Source: PLanc-01 sp035342095
GTDB taxonomy: Bacteria; Planctomycetota; Phycisphaerae; Sedimentisphaerales; Anaerobacaceae
Length of the DNA stretch: 64,000 nt
Direction of reading: 5' to 3'
NCBI GenBank assembly: GCA_035342095.1
Contig: DAOQWL010000016.1
Coordinates: 17,299-81,298 of the forward strand
Shown here: positions 17,223 through 28,400 of the stretch, piece by piece
How positions within the stretch are numbered: position 1 is the stretch's first letter
Layout of the letters: each line of letters begins with the position of its first letter
Translations under genes and position numbers: made by a program
Notes under the pieces: model-generated
Databases searched by the model: none
What the model was told of the DNA's origin: nothing
Seen by the model: only the letters and a program-made list of their open reading frames with translations

Positions 17223-17344
17223 GGCAGTGTCCGACAATAAGTGAATGACTCAGCCTGCCTGGCTGTGCTTTCCACCCCGGCAGAAACAGCATGATTCGGC
17301 TGGGACAGAAGCACCAATGCATTCAGTTATTTCCTGACACTGCC
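17223..17344. mobile_element. MITE-like element with TAA target duplication
   Basis: A 122-bp non-coding segment begins GGCAGTGTC and ends GACACTGCC. These perfect 9-base ends extend to imperfect inverted repeats of about 27 bases (the left arm has AATAAGTGAATGA where the right arm has AATAACTGAATGC on the opposite strand). It is flanked on both sides by TAA (17220-17222 and 17345-17347), consistent with a 3-bp target duplication. It has no transposase gene, as expected of a miniature element mobilised in trans. Three-base TNA duplications are known in some IS5-related groups, but the parent family is a guess. It lies between the convergent genes flhB and fliD, and its end overlaps the fliD stop codon. 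Confidence 0.75.
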
Positions 17345-19374
17345 TAACTGCTCAGCGAACTCAGACCCGCAAACTGGTTCTGCAGCAAGGTGAGCATCTT
17401 CTCGAGGCGTGCATACTTCGCGATGAGTCGTGTTTCCACCCCTTCCAGACGCTCTTCTTCTCGGTCGATGGCGTCCTGGAGATGGTCAATCTGATCCTGG
17501 ACCTGGTCCTGGTCCAGAGCGAGCATGCCGGTCGTCTTGTTCAAGATGCTGTCCAGGGCGTCCTCCATGGCCCCGGTGAACCCCTGTTTGACCCTGACCG
17601 TCGCGGCATACGTGCCGTCGTTGCTGAGGTCGACGCTCAGTTGCAGCCCGTTTTCGGGATACATCGCGACGTTGTACTCGTCGAACGTGCTGTCGCCAAT
17701 GATCATGTTCCCGCCGATCGTGGCGTCTCGCCAGGTCGTCTCGTCGGCGAGCTTGATCTTGGCGCTGGTGATGGCCCCCCCTGCGACGGTCACTTGCACG
17801 TTGTACGTGCCGGCGGTCGTGTTGCGGCTTGATGCACCGTACATTTTGACCGTATTGCTATCGGAACTGCCCGTTTTATTGGCCCCGATGAGGGCGAGCA
17901 CGCCCAGGTAGTTCTTGGAGATAGCCTTATCGAATACGTCGCTGTCGAGGCTCAACAGGCCGTCACTGTCCAGTTTCAAGCCGATTTGACCGGGCATGAG
18001 GAAGCTATCCACATCGATGACAAACCCCTTCGTCTGCCGGACGAGGGAGCCTCGCAGGTTGTTCAGGAGGCTCGACATCGTCAGGTCGCTCATCAGCACA
18101 CCGGCCTTCTTCGTCTCCGCGTCGTAGCTGGTGTTCTTGTCCAGGAACGAGACGACCTCATTGTAGGCCTCGAGATACGTGGCGAGCTTCGTCTTGACCG
18201 ACTCGGTGTCCCGAGTCAGGCTCACCTGTACCGTCCCGGTATCCAATAGGTGGAGCGTCACGCCGGAGATAACGTCGTCGATCGTGTTCGAGCTGCGGGT
18301 GATCCACTCATCCGCACCGACCGGGAAGCCGTCCACTTTGATCCGCGAATCCTGTGCCGACTGCGTCTCGATGAAATCCCCTGCGGCGAAACCCGCCAGA
18401 CTCGCGCTGATGCTGCCGCCCGCCGTGGACTGACTAACCGTCGGGAGGTCCAGCGTGGTGGAGCCCGATCCGGCATTGTACGTCAGGTTCAGCGTCATCT
18501 GGCTCGTGCCGTTGGTGCTGCTGGTCAGCCGGATCTGACCGTTGACCAGTGTGGCCGTGGCACTGTCCCCAAATGCATCGTTGATTTCCCCAATGAGATG
18601 GTTGAGCGTTGTGTGCTCGTTGACGTCCATGCTGAAGTTGACCGCGGTGCCGTCGTGCTTCGTGCCCGAGATGGTAATCGACTCGTCGCCCGCCAGCACT
18701 CCGCTGAACTGATCGAGACTCCGGATCCGATCGGACAGGGATGCGTTCTCGGTGCCCACGGAGAGGGGAGAGCCGGCCTGCCACACTTCCGTGTTGCTCG
18801 TGTTGATCTTGATCTCGTAGTCCGACCCGGCGTCGTTGCCGTTGAACACGAGATGATAAGCGTCGTTATAGGACAATAGACTGGCGGTCACTCCCGGGTT
18901 GTTCGCGTCGTTGTTGATGAGCCCCACGAGATCTTCCAAGGTCGTTTCCTCGGTGGTGGTGATGACCATCTCCTCGTTGTTGTAGGAGTAGATGAACGTG
19001 CCGGCCCCAACGAGGCTCTCCGCATACTCGAGGCCGCCGCTGTGGACCCAGCGCTCGGCACTGGCAAGCTGGCTCACGGTGACGGAATGGCTGCCTTCAT
19101 GGGCGGTGCTGGACGCCTCCGCGGTCAGGACGTCCTCGTCACTGGAGGCCGTGCGGTAGGCCCGAAGATCCCCGGAATTGGACAGTTTCTCCGTCGCGTT
19201 CTGCAGGGCCTCGAGCTTGGTCTTCAGCTCGCTGAGGGCTTCTTTGCGCTCCGTGTAAGTCTCCTGGCGCGTCTTGTACAGATTGAGCCGCTTCTGCTCG
19301 ATCGCCATGAGCTGCTTGACCAGGGTCGTCGTATCGATGCCGGTGGATAGTCCGGAGAGCCGTAGTTCACCCAT
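17344..19374 (-). CDS. fliD: Flagellar filament cap protein FliD (HAP2)
   Basis: A 676-residue capping protein that promotes flagellin polymerisation at the filament tip. The N-terminus GELRLSGLSTGIDTTTLVKQLM is the FliD_N signature. The C-terminal coiled-coil region contains LDQDQVQDQIDHLQDAIDR and ends RLEKMLTLLQNQFAGLSSL, as in the family. ATG 19374 is preferred over upstream in-frame codons because it begins at the conserved motif and has AAAGGTAGG upstream. The length is greater than E. coli FliD (468), with large central domains. Its TAG stop is formed at the junction with the MITE-like element. It is the last gene of the long glycosylation unit. Confidence 0.95.
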   Translation of the reverse strand: MGELRLSGLSTGIDTTTLVKQLMAIEQKRLNLYKTRQETYTERKEALSELKTKLEALQNATEKLSNSGDLRAYRTASSDEDVLTAEASSTAHEGSHSVTVSQLASAERWVHSGGLEYAESLVGAGTFIYSYNNEEMVITTTEETTLEDLVGLINNDANNPGVTASLLSYNDAYHLVFNGNDAGSDYEIKINTSNTEVWQAGSPLSVGTENASLSDRIRSLDQFSGVLAGDESITISGTKHDGTAVNFSMDVNEHTTLNHLIGEINDAFGDSATATLVNGQIRLTSSTNGTSQMTLNLTYNAGSGSTTLDLPTVSQSTAGGSISASLAGFAAGDFIETQSAQDSRIKVDGFPVGADEWITRSSNTIDDVISGVTLHLLDTGTVQVSLTRDTESVKTKLATYLEAYNEVVSFLDKNTSYDAETKKAGVLMSDLTMSSLLNNLRGSLVRQTKGFVIDVDSFLMPGQIGLKLDSDGLLSLDSDVFDKAISKNYLGVLALIGANKTGSSDSNTVKMYGASSRNTTAGTYNVQVTVAGGAITSAKIKLADETTWRDATIGGNMIIGDSTFDEYNVAMYPENGLQLSVDLSNDGTYAATVRVKQGFTGAMEDALDSILNKTTGMLALDQDQVQDQIDHLQDAIDREEERLEGVETRLIAKYARLEKMLTLLQNQFAGLSSLSS

Positions 19375-19410
19375 TGGAAACCTACCTTTCTGACAACCTT
19401 TATGGCCTCC

Positions 19411-19430
19411 GTGCCCCCGCGACGGGGCAC
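19411..19430 (-). promoter_or_regulatory. GC-rich hairpin in fliD leader
   Basis: GTGCCCC and GGGGCAC arms at 19411-19430 form a strong stem with a 6-base loop in the 116-base spacer between the giant glycosyltransferase gene and fliD. There is no T-run, so it could be a partial terminator, a processing site or a leader structure that lets fliD be expressed separately. An ACCGATAA box (one mismatch to the sigma-28 -10) lies at 19454-19447 on the same strand, without a convincing -35. Confidence 0.4.
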
Positions 19431-19490
19431 ACGGACCCACTTCCCATTATCGGTCAGAAGCGGAGTCTTCTGCAATTCGGGCTTGTTCTT

Positions 19491-22400
19491 TCAGACGCAC
19501 GTCAGATGGGCTCGTTCCGGCTCGCCGTCCATCAGTTTCAGTTCAAGGTCCGGCACGTTCTCCATATACCAGCGGTACACATCCATCGACGGACCCTGTT
19601 CTTGCGAATCGCGGAGAAGCCGACGGGCCACAGAACCGTCGTGGTTCTCGATCTCGCGCTCCAGATAGGTCCGCCCGAGATCAGGCAGCCCCGAAGCGTG
19701 CAGGGCCATCGCACGGAGCAGATCGAAGCCCGCCACGCGCCGGGCGATATCCCGCTGCATCACTTCCAGCCCGCTCAGGATCGTCACGCAGCTCACATAG
19801 GCCTCCGACCGCAAGGACACTACGGCGCCCTTCAGAAGGTCGTTCATGAAGGAAACGGGCAAGGCCTCGCTCTCCCACAGGAGGATCTGGGCCTTGAACC
19901 GCGTCAGGAAGTCGGAGCAATCGCAGTGGCGGAGCTCCGCGGCCACGTCCAGGTCGGGCTGCATCTGCCGTTTCTCCCGGATATTCTCGAGCCTGCACTC
20001 CCCATAGTACCGGTATTTCATCCGTCGGCCGCGCGGGTCGAACACCGGGAGCATCTGCGTTTGGCTGCCCGCGTGAATGCGGATCAGCGTCAGGTAGTCC
20101 GGGATGTTCGCCATCTTCACCGCGGCGCCGCTCTGTGCGTAGAGCGCCAGTTTGGCGGACCAGAACGCGTCCGCCGCAAAGGGGTTCTCATCGTAAAGGC
20201 CGATGGTGTCGAACAGGGCCTTGCGGATGATGGCCGCACCGTGACTGATCGACGCCTGCCACGCGGCGCAACTGTTGATGATCGTGGTGCTGTCGACGGG
20301 CAGAATGCCTGCCTCGGTGTACTCCGGCCCCCGGAATTCGTCCAGGAAGGTCCGGATAAACGACCCAACCATCGCCAGGCGGCCATCCGTGTTGATCTCC
20401 CGGTAGAGCCGTTCCAGCTTCGTCGGCGCCATGATGTCGTCGACGTCGTGGATCACGATGAAGTCCGAGGCCGCTCGCTGGATGGCGGAGTTCCGTCTCA
20501 CGTAAGGCCCGCGGTTGTCCGGGAAGCAGCAGGGGTGGATTCGAGCGTCCCGTCGAGCATAGTCCTCGATCAGGACGCGAGTTCCGTCCGTGCTGCCGTC
20601 ATCGATCAGGAAGAGTTCCCACTCGGTCATCGTCTGGCTCAGAATGCTGTCCACACATTCCTTGAGATACCGCTGGTTGTTGTAACACGTCGTAATCACG
20701 GTGACCTTCGGCCGAGGGTGGACCGCGAAATGGCCCCCGGTCGAAGACGGCACGGGGCGAGCCGTCGGGGATTCGGTATCCCGCGGCGGACTCCTTCCCG
20801 GACCCGTGTCCATACGAACGGATCCGCCCGTCAGATCCCCACGCGCAGTCACGACCTTCAATCGGCGTGCCAGCCGGTCCCGGATCTGGATGATCGCATT
20901 CCTCCGCGCCGCTGGCATCCGGGCAGCGGGATGCTCCAGGAGCCGGGTGTAGGTCGCCGCCACTTGCTCGGGACGACCCAACTGCATGTAGCACTGGGCA
21001 AGCAGAGTATGGGCGGCGACACAACGCTCGGCGATCCGCATGTGACAAGCGGGGTCCGACGACAGGTACCCCTGTCGCTCCAGTCCGAACCAGATGTCCA
21101 GACACGCAATAGTCTCCTCGCAGTAGGAGACCGCGAGTTCCATAGCTCCGACGTCCAGAATCCTGCGCGCCTGTCGCAGCAGCCAGACGCTTCGCTTCTC
21201 CCGGTACTCCGCGCCGTTGTACCGCGGCATTCGCAGCGACGTCTCGGTCAGTTCGCCGTCCTTTCGCAGAATCCACGTGGCGCCGGAGGTCAATCCGGTA
21301 TGATCGACCGGCCCCGCCAGATCTCGGTTCCTCGCAGCCTCCTCGCCTCCCCATACCGTCTGGCGACCGCCAGCCACGTGCCCGTAGTCATGGTCCTGAT
21401 GCACCGCCGTGATGAACTCGGTGCCGTCAACTACCGGCACTCCGCGCCGGTTCGGGTCCATCACCAGCCAGTTGTCCCAGGCGGTGCGCCCGATGGCAAA
21501 CGGAGGGATCTGCGGCCACAACCCCTTGCGAAACACGAAGTAGTCCAGCCCGCACTCCGCGTGGAGCATCGCCTGCTCGCGGAGTTGTCGCATCAGCGAA
21601 TCGTGCCAGGAGGGCTCGCCGAAATCAATGGCATCGAGGACCGGTAGATCCCAGCGTCGGCCGACGAGCAGAAAACTCGCCAGACGCATCCCCACCCTCT
21701 GCGCTCCCTGGACGAAATCCTCGGACAGAATGATGTCCGCATTCACGTAGGCCAGCACATCGTGGCCGGCATGGTGCTGGGCAGCCTGGAACAACTCGTT
21801 GACGAGGGGCGTCCCGAATTCGTTGCGACCGACTTCGCGGATGTGCCGCGCTCCCACCTCCTCGGCCATCTCCCGGGTTCCGGGTTCGTCGCCGAACAGG
21901 AGGATCTCGGGCGTCGGGTCCAGCCGGGCCCAACTGCGGATCGCATTCTTCTGAATCATGGCGGTGCGACCCGTGAACGGCTTGGGCATGGCGAAGATGG
22001 TCATCCTGCTGCCCGGCGACGGCTGCACCCGGGCTGGGGTCGGACTTGAGAGGACCGGGACCCCATCCGCCTTCGACGCCGACGTCTCCGTCCTCGACGC
22101 GGTCCGAGGCAAGACCGCCCCGTCCGCCAGGAACTCATGGAACGGAGTCTTCAACTGCCGATTGACTTGCTCCAGGAATCCGACTCTCATCTGGTATTGC
22201 TCGTCGAGGGACCTGGTCCCACAGTACTTCTTCATAGCCTCGTGTGTGGGCTTACGGTAGGGTTCGCGGGCCATGGAGCTCCACAGTCGTTCGTACTCCA
22301 GTTGCTCTTCCCACGTGCCACAGGCGTGAAGGGCCACGACGCTGGGGTCTGCGACGATCTGAAATCCCGCCTCCTGGAGCCTGGCCAGGGTAGTTCGATC

Positions 22401-25400
22401 GACCTTGCCTCTGGAATCGGCCTTGAAGCCGCCGATCTTCCTCAGCGCCTCGACGTTGTAGACCTTGACGCTCTCTCGGACGCGAGAGGTCCAGTCTTCC
22501 CACAGATGACAGTAGTAGATTCCCAGTTTCTCCGGCTGCGGGTGCTCCAGCACCCTCTTTCGCACGTAGGCGATTGCGCCGGGATGGAGGATGAAGTCGT
22601 CGTCCACCTTGAAGAAGTACGGCGTGTCGCAGATCTCGACGCACTTCGCCGCGGCGTCGAGAAAGTGCATGCCCGACATCGCTTGGACCCGATCCTGCAG
22701 ATCCTGGGAACCCATGATCGACCGGACGGAATACTCGAACGTGCTGCGACCGTTGGTGAAGCAGAAGATGGTGAAGTCGCGTTTCCTCGCACGGCCTTCG
22801 CGACACCCCCTGTCCAGTAGAGGCAGCAGGTTCTGGCGGAAGACCTCATTCTTCAGGTCCTTCCATTTCCCGTTGCCGAACTGGAACCACAGTTGCCGGC
22901 CCTCGGTCGCCCGGGCGCGCAGCCAACCCGCCTCTCTCGCGACGCAGATCATGGGCACGCCACGCCGGGTCGCCAGCACGGCAAACCACAGATCGCGAAA
23001 GCTGGGATTCTGAAAATCCCGCAGGCAGGGCCGAATCGTGCTCGTGTGGAAGGCCAGCGTCCCCACCCCCCCGGCATCCACCACACCGTCCCCGCTGCGG
23101 TTGACCTCGAAGCGATACACCGTCCTGTCACGAACGTAGTCCTCGAACGGCTCGCAGAAATCGATGCCGTGGACCACCATCACGGCACGACGCTGGTGTT
23201 CTTCGATCTTCGACGTCATGCGCTCGACATAGTCAGGTGGATACGCGATGTCGTCGTCCACAACGAATACATATCCCTCGTCGTCAGGCTTCAGCAGGTT
23301 CCACACGCCGCTGGCGAACGACTCTCCCGTCCGATTCGTCTGGACCGTCGAGACCTTCTTGTGCCCGTACAGATCCTGGGGCGCCGCTTCGAACTCGTTG
23401 AGCAGAATGCGGATCTCGTCCACCTGGTTCTCGATGTCTCGAAGGACGTCCCGCAGACTGGCAGACCGTTCCGGGATGGACACGATCAACGCGATTCGCC
23501 TGTCCTGTCCGTGCGACCGCTCCTGCGGGCGGCGGCATGAATCTGCGACGGGCGGATCGTCCCGGTGAACGGGCAAACATCCAGACGAAGCCTGGTCGCG
23601 CGACGCGCCGGCCAGCAATCGATCCCGTTCCCGCACGAATCCCTCGCTCTGGACCTGGGCAATCTCGATGGAGGGCGTCTCCAGAAGCCTCGCGTAGCCG
23701 GCCGCAGCCTGCTGGGGATTCCCCAACTCCTCATAGCACCTCGCCAGCGAAACACAAGCAGCCTTGTACGACCTTGTCACGGGACTGTCGTCCGGAAAGC
23801 GAGACGTCGCGCATCCGGGTCCGCCCACGGGCGTCAACTTGTCCAGAACGGTCAGCGCCTCTTCCCATTTGTTGGCGGCGAGCACCCACTCGCGACGAGC
23901 CATCAACTGTTCCGCTTGCTTCGCCAACCAGGCGATTCGCCTGCTCCTATAACCCAGACTGCCGACCTCACACGGTCGCGGCTGCACCCGGTACAGTTGC
24001 CCTTCTCTGCTCAAGGCCCACGTGGCGCCGGTGGTATAGGCCGAGTCATCGATCTCGCCGGCCAGCAGCCGGTTCCGCCTGGCTTCCTCCCCGTTCCACA
24101 CCTCCTGTCGTCCTCCCCGGACGTGGGCGTAGTCATGTTCCTGGTGTACCGCCGTGATGAACGCCGTGCCATCGACCACCGGGACCCCTCGCTTCTGGGG
24201 GGCCATGACAAGCCAGTTGTCCCAGGCCGTCCGTCCGATGGCAAAGGGAGGAATCTGCGGCCACAGTCCCTTGCGAAACACGAAGTAGTCCAGCCCGCAC
24301 TCTGCGTGAAGCATGGCGTGCTCGCGGACCTGCTGCACGAGGGTCTCCCGCCAGCGGGGTGCGAGGAAGTCCATCTCGTCGAGGACGAGCAGGTCCCATC
24401 GCTGTCCGATGAGCAGGAAGTCGGCCAGACCGGCCTGCACCTTCTGCACGCCCTCCGCAAAATCCTGCATGAGGATCATGTCGGCATTCACATAGGCCAG
24501 GACCGAATGGGAGGCAAGGTCCTGGGCGGCCGCGAAGAGCTTGTCCACGAGGGGCGTGCCGAACTCGCTGCGGCTGATCTCGGCGATGTGCTTTGCGCCG
24601 ATCTCCTGGGCCATCTCGCGAATTCCGGGCTCGTCGCCGAACAGGAGGATCTCCGGCCTCGGATCGAGTCTTGCCCAACTGCGGATGGCGTTCTTCTGAA
24701 TCGTCGCGGTATGGCCGACGAAGGCCTTGGGCATCGCGAAGAGGGTGAGACCGCAAGCCTTGGATGGCGGACGTGGCGTGGCAGTCGGCCGCGTCTCGGG
24801 AGCCCCCGCCCGTCGAGCCAGATCGTCGGAGAGCCGTCGGTATCTCGGGTGGCTCGAATCACTCAGATTCCGGGCCAGGACGTCCCTTGCCTGCGAGAGC
24901 ATGCCGCCTCGGGCCAGGCAGACCGCCAGGCCATACGACAGGCCCGGGTCCTGCGGGTCCTGCGAGAGAGCCTTCGAGAGGTTCTCCGCCGCCGCCTGGA
25001 TGCTGCGTTGCCGGTACAGGGCTGCGACTCGACGCATCGTCTCGCTGTGTGCGTCGCGGACAGGCACGGACTCCATCGGGTTGTACAGCACCGAACCGAA
25101 GCCTCCGTCGGATGGGCCGCACCCTTCGCCGGGCGATGGATGCTGCTCCAGGTATGCCTGCCTCCAGACGAAGAAGGCGTGCTTGCCCTTGCGGTCGTGG
25201 ATGAGCGGGATCCCGTGCTCATTGACGAACTTCAGCAGAGGAATGGCTTCGGCAAAGCCCAGGAATGAGCCGCCTTCATGGTAGGGAGCGAAATGCCCGT
25301 GGAAGCACTGGAGTTCGTCGATCCCGGGGAGCACGCTGGTTTCCAGGAACTGCCGGGCATTGTCGGCGGTCAGTCTTTCTTCGCTGAACCACAGATCGTC

Positions 25401-28400
25401 GATGACGACCACGCTTCCATCGGGCAGCGTGGGCAGGGCCGTCGTCAGCACGTGCGTCATGATCGGCACATTTGGCAGATCGTGCGCGTCCACAAAGAAG
25501 ATCACCCTGTCCTGCGCCGTCCACAGACGGGGGAAGTCGGTCTTGAGGATGTCCTGCTCCAGGAGAGTCACTCGGGACAGATCGGCGGGCAGGAACTCCA
25601 TGGTCTCGCGGAGCGTGGCAAAACTGAGATCGACCGCGTAGATCCGGGTCGCCTTCGTCGATGCGATCCACGTTCGCAGAGAGAGCCCGCCGAGCGTCCC
25701 GAGCTCCACGATGACGGACGGATCGAACTGTCGCGCGAGACCCGCAAGAGAGGCCATCGTATGAGCCGACTGGTCTCGGTAGTAGAGCCGATTCTCCTTG
25801 CGGGCCATGACGTCGATCATCTCGTCGAAGTCCACGTCGGGCGGAGCATCGGGCGCGGAGGGCAACGCCTTGGCGACGGGCACTCTGCACGCGGAACGAT
25901 CCTCCGTCTTCCGGAGAATCTCATGATACATCCTGAGGACCTTCTCGCCCCCTCGTTCAATGCTGAATCGCTCGCGGGCCTCCACGACGTTCCGCTTGAG
26001 GGCGACGAGATCCTGGCTGTTCAGAATGGTCGGCAGGTTCTCCATGTCCTGCTCGCCCAGCACCACCCCAAGGCGATGCTGCTCGACCAGGCCCGCCAGA
26101 TAGCGGTTGTCGGCGTCGATCACGATGGGCAGGCCCGCGCGGAGATAGGCCAGGAACTTGTAGGCCATGTAGTAGTTATAGTGTTCTGCGGCCTTCAGGT
26201 CCCTGGCCAGGAGCAGGAACGTGCCGTAGTCGTATTGCGAGATCGTCCTGACGAACTCCTCCAGTCGCAGCGGCCGACAGGCGAACACGTTGGCGAGCCC
26301 CTGCTCTCGGATGACCTCCTTGAGACCGTTGTTCTCGCCCGTTCCGTCAAGGTAAGGGGAGTTGTAGATGTAGAGGCGCAGGTTCTCCTTCGTGTAGTGG
26401 CGCACCACGTTGAGGAAGGGGCGGTAGTAGAAATTGTCGGGCGAATTCACCGCCAGCATGGCGCCGCCATAGACCAGGCGGATCTCGCCGTCGTTGCGAG
26501 GCGGCACATCGTACGTCGGCTCCTGCAGGTATTCGGTCACGGAGACGATGGACCCGCGACTGTCGTACTTTCGGGCCAGCTTCGCCGAGGTTTCCTCGGA
26601 ACACAGGTGCATGATGTGGTCGTAGTTTCGGAAGAAGTGTTCCTCCGCGCCGCGAACCTGCCGGGCGGTGCTGTGCGTCCGCTCGAAGAATCCGTCGGGC
26701 AGGAAGGAAAGCACTTCGTAGAAATCGACGACCGTCCGGGCGCGATCGGGCAGGAATGCCGACAAGGCCAGAGCCTGAATCCCCCATCCCACGTTCAGGT
26801 GCACCAGGGACGGATCCATGATCCGGAGAATCAGCGGCCACAGGTAGAAGAACGGCTCCACGAGGGTCGCATCGAAATCCGCGTTCAGAAGAGGCGCCGG
26901 CGACAGGGACACGCTGCGGAGCCCGTCATCCTTCTGGCGGACGAATTGGGCCATGATGGGGACGGTCTGGATCTCCCGGTAGAGGGGATAGAGGACTGTG
27001 TCGTGTCCTGCGAAGCGGCGCCGGATCTCGTGGAGCCCGTCGAAACGCCGCAGGTCGATGAACCTCTCCAGATAGTCGTTGCACACGCAGTCGGCGCCGC
27101 CGCCGGGAATCTGCCCGGAGACGCTGAAGATCACAGTCCCGATCTCCCCCAACCGGCTGGCCGGAACGATGCGATATGATCCGAGTTGTCGAACGTCGAG
27201 CGTCGCCAGGAAGTCGTCCTCGATCACGAGCCCTCTGAGACCGGCGAACCGCTCCGCAGACGCGCCGCGGAGGATCAGCGACACGACGTGCAGACTCCTC
27301 GCGTCGTCCACATACAGAGCGTAGAGCTTGCCCTGCAGCTCGGCGAGCTTTTCCTCAGCCCGATCCCGCATCCGTTCGACCTGGTAGATCTGGGACCACT
27401 CGTTGACCTTCCGACGGACGTACTCCTTGTCCATGGTGGCTTCGGCCCGCTCGATTGCCTCTTCCAGATACTGCGCGTATTCCCGCTGGGAAATGAATGT
27501 CCGCCCCTCTAGCGAGAGGGCTGCATCCGGCGGGGAAGGCGATCGCAAGGCAACGGTCGGTGCTTCGGCAGCCTGGGGAACCTGCACGACTGTCCTGCTC
27601 GTCTCCGCGGTCGCATGGAGAATCCGATGGTACATGGCGGCCATTTTCTCGCCGCCCCTGGCGATGCTCCACAGGGAACGAAACCGCGCGACGTTCTCCT
27701 TTTGCGTCCGCACGTCCTGGCGACTGAGAATCTCCGGCATGTGGTCGAGATCCTCATGTCGGTACACCACGCCGATGTCGTGTTTCCTCACCAGCTCGGC
27801 CAGATACGTCAGGTCCTCCGGCACCACGATGGGCAGGCCCGCCCTCAAGTACGCGATAACCTTGTACGGCAGGCTGTCGGGATAGGGGCAGGGCCGGCTG
27901 TCCGGCGGCGGGCTCATCCCGTAGTCGCATGTCGAGATCGCCCGAACAAACTCGTCCTCCTCCAGGGGCTCGCAGGCGTGCACATTGGCGAGCCCGTGGG
28001 TACGGATCAGTTCCTCGACCGCCTTCGGTCTCCCGAAGCCGTACAGATAAGGGGACGGATAGATGTACAGGTGCAGGTTGTCTCTCGCGAAGGAATTCGC
28101 CATGTCCATGAACCGGCGGTAGTACACCGATCCCGTATCGGCGGCATCCTGGATGATGATGCCCGCGTATACGATCTTCAGGTCCGCCCCTGCGTCGCTT
28201 GCGTGCGAGTATACCGGGTCTTTCACGTACTCCACGAGCGACACGATGTCCCTGTCCTCGTGCCTTTGCTGGAGCTGCTCGGTAACCGGGTCGAAACAGC
28301 GGTGTACGAAGTGACGGCAGTTCGCCCAGAGATGGCGTTCCGACGCACGCGCCAGGACGCGCTGTTCCAGCGATCCCTCCTGCCTGTCCTGGGGCACCAG

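Noticed and set aside
19447..19454. ACCGATAA box upstream of fliD
   Set aside because: The -35 octamer at the right distance (GCAGAAGA on the minus strand) matches poorly; kept only as a remark in the leader feature.
19374..21647. Plus-strand open frames over the giant glycosyltransferase and other glycan genes
   Set aside because: High GC content gives long antisense frames. They lack ribosome sites and recognisable domains, while the minus-strand frames have many.
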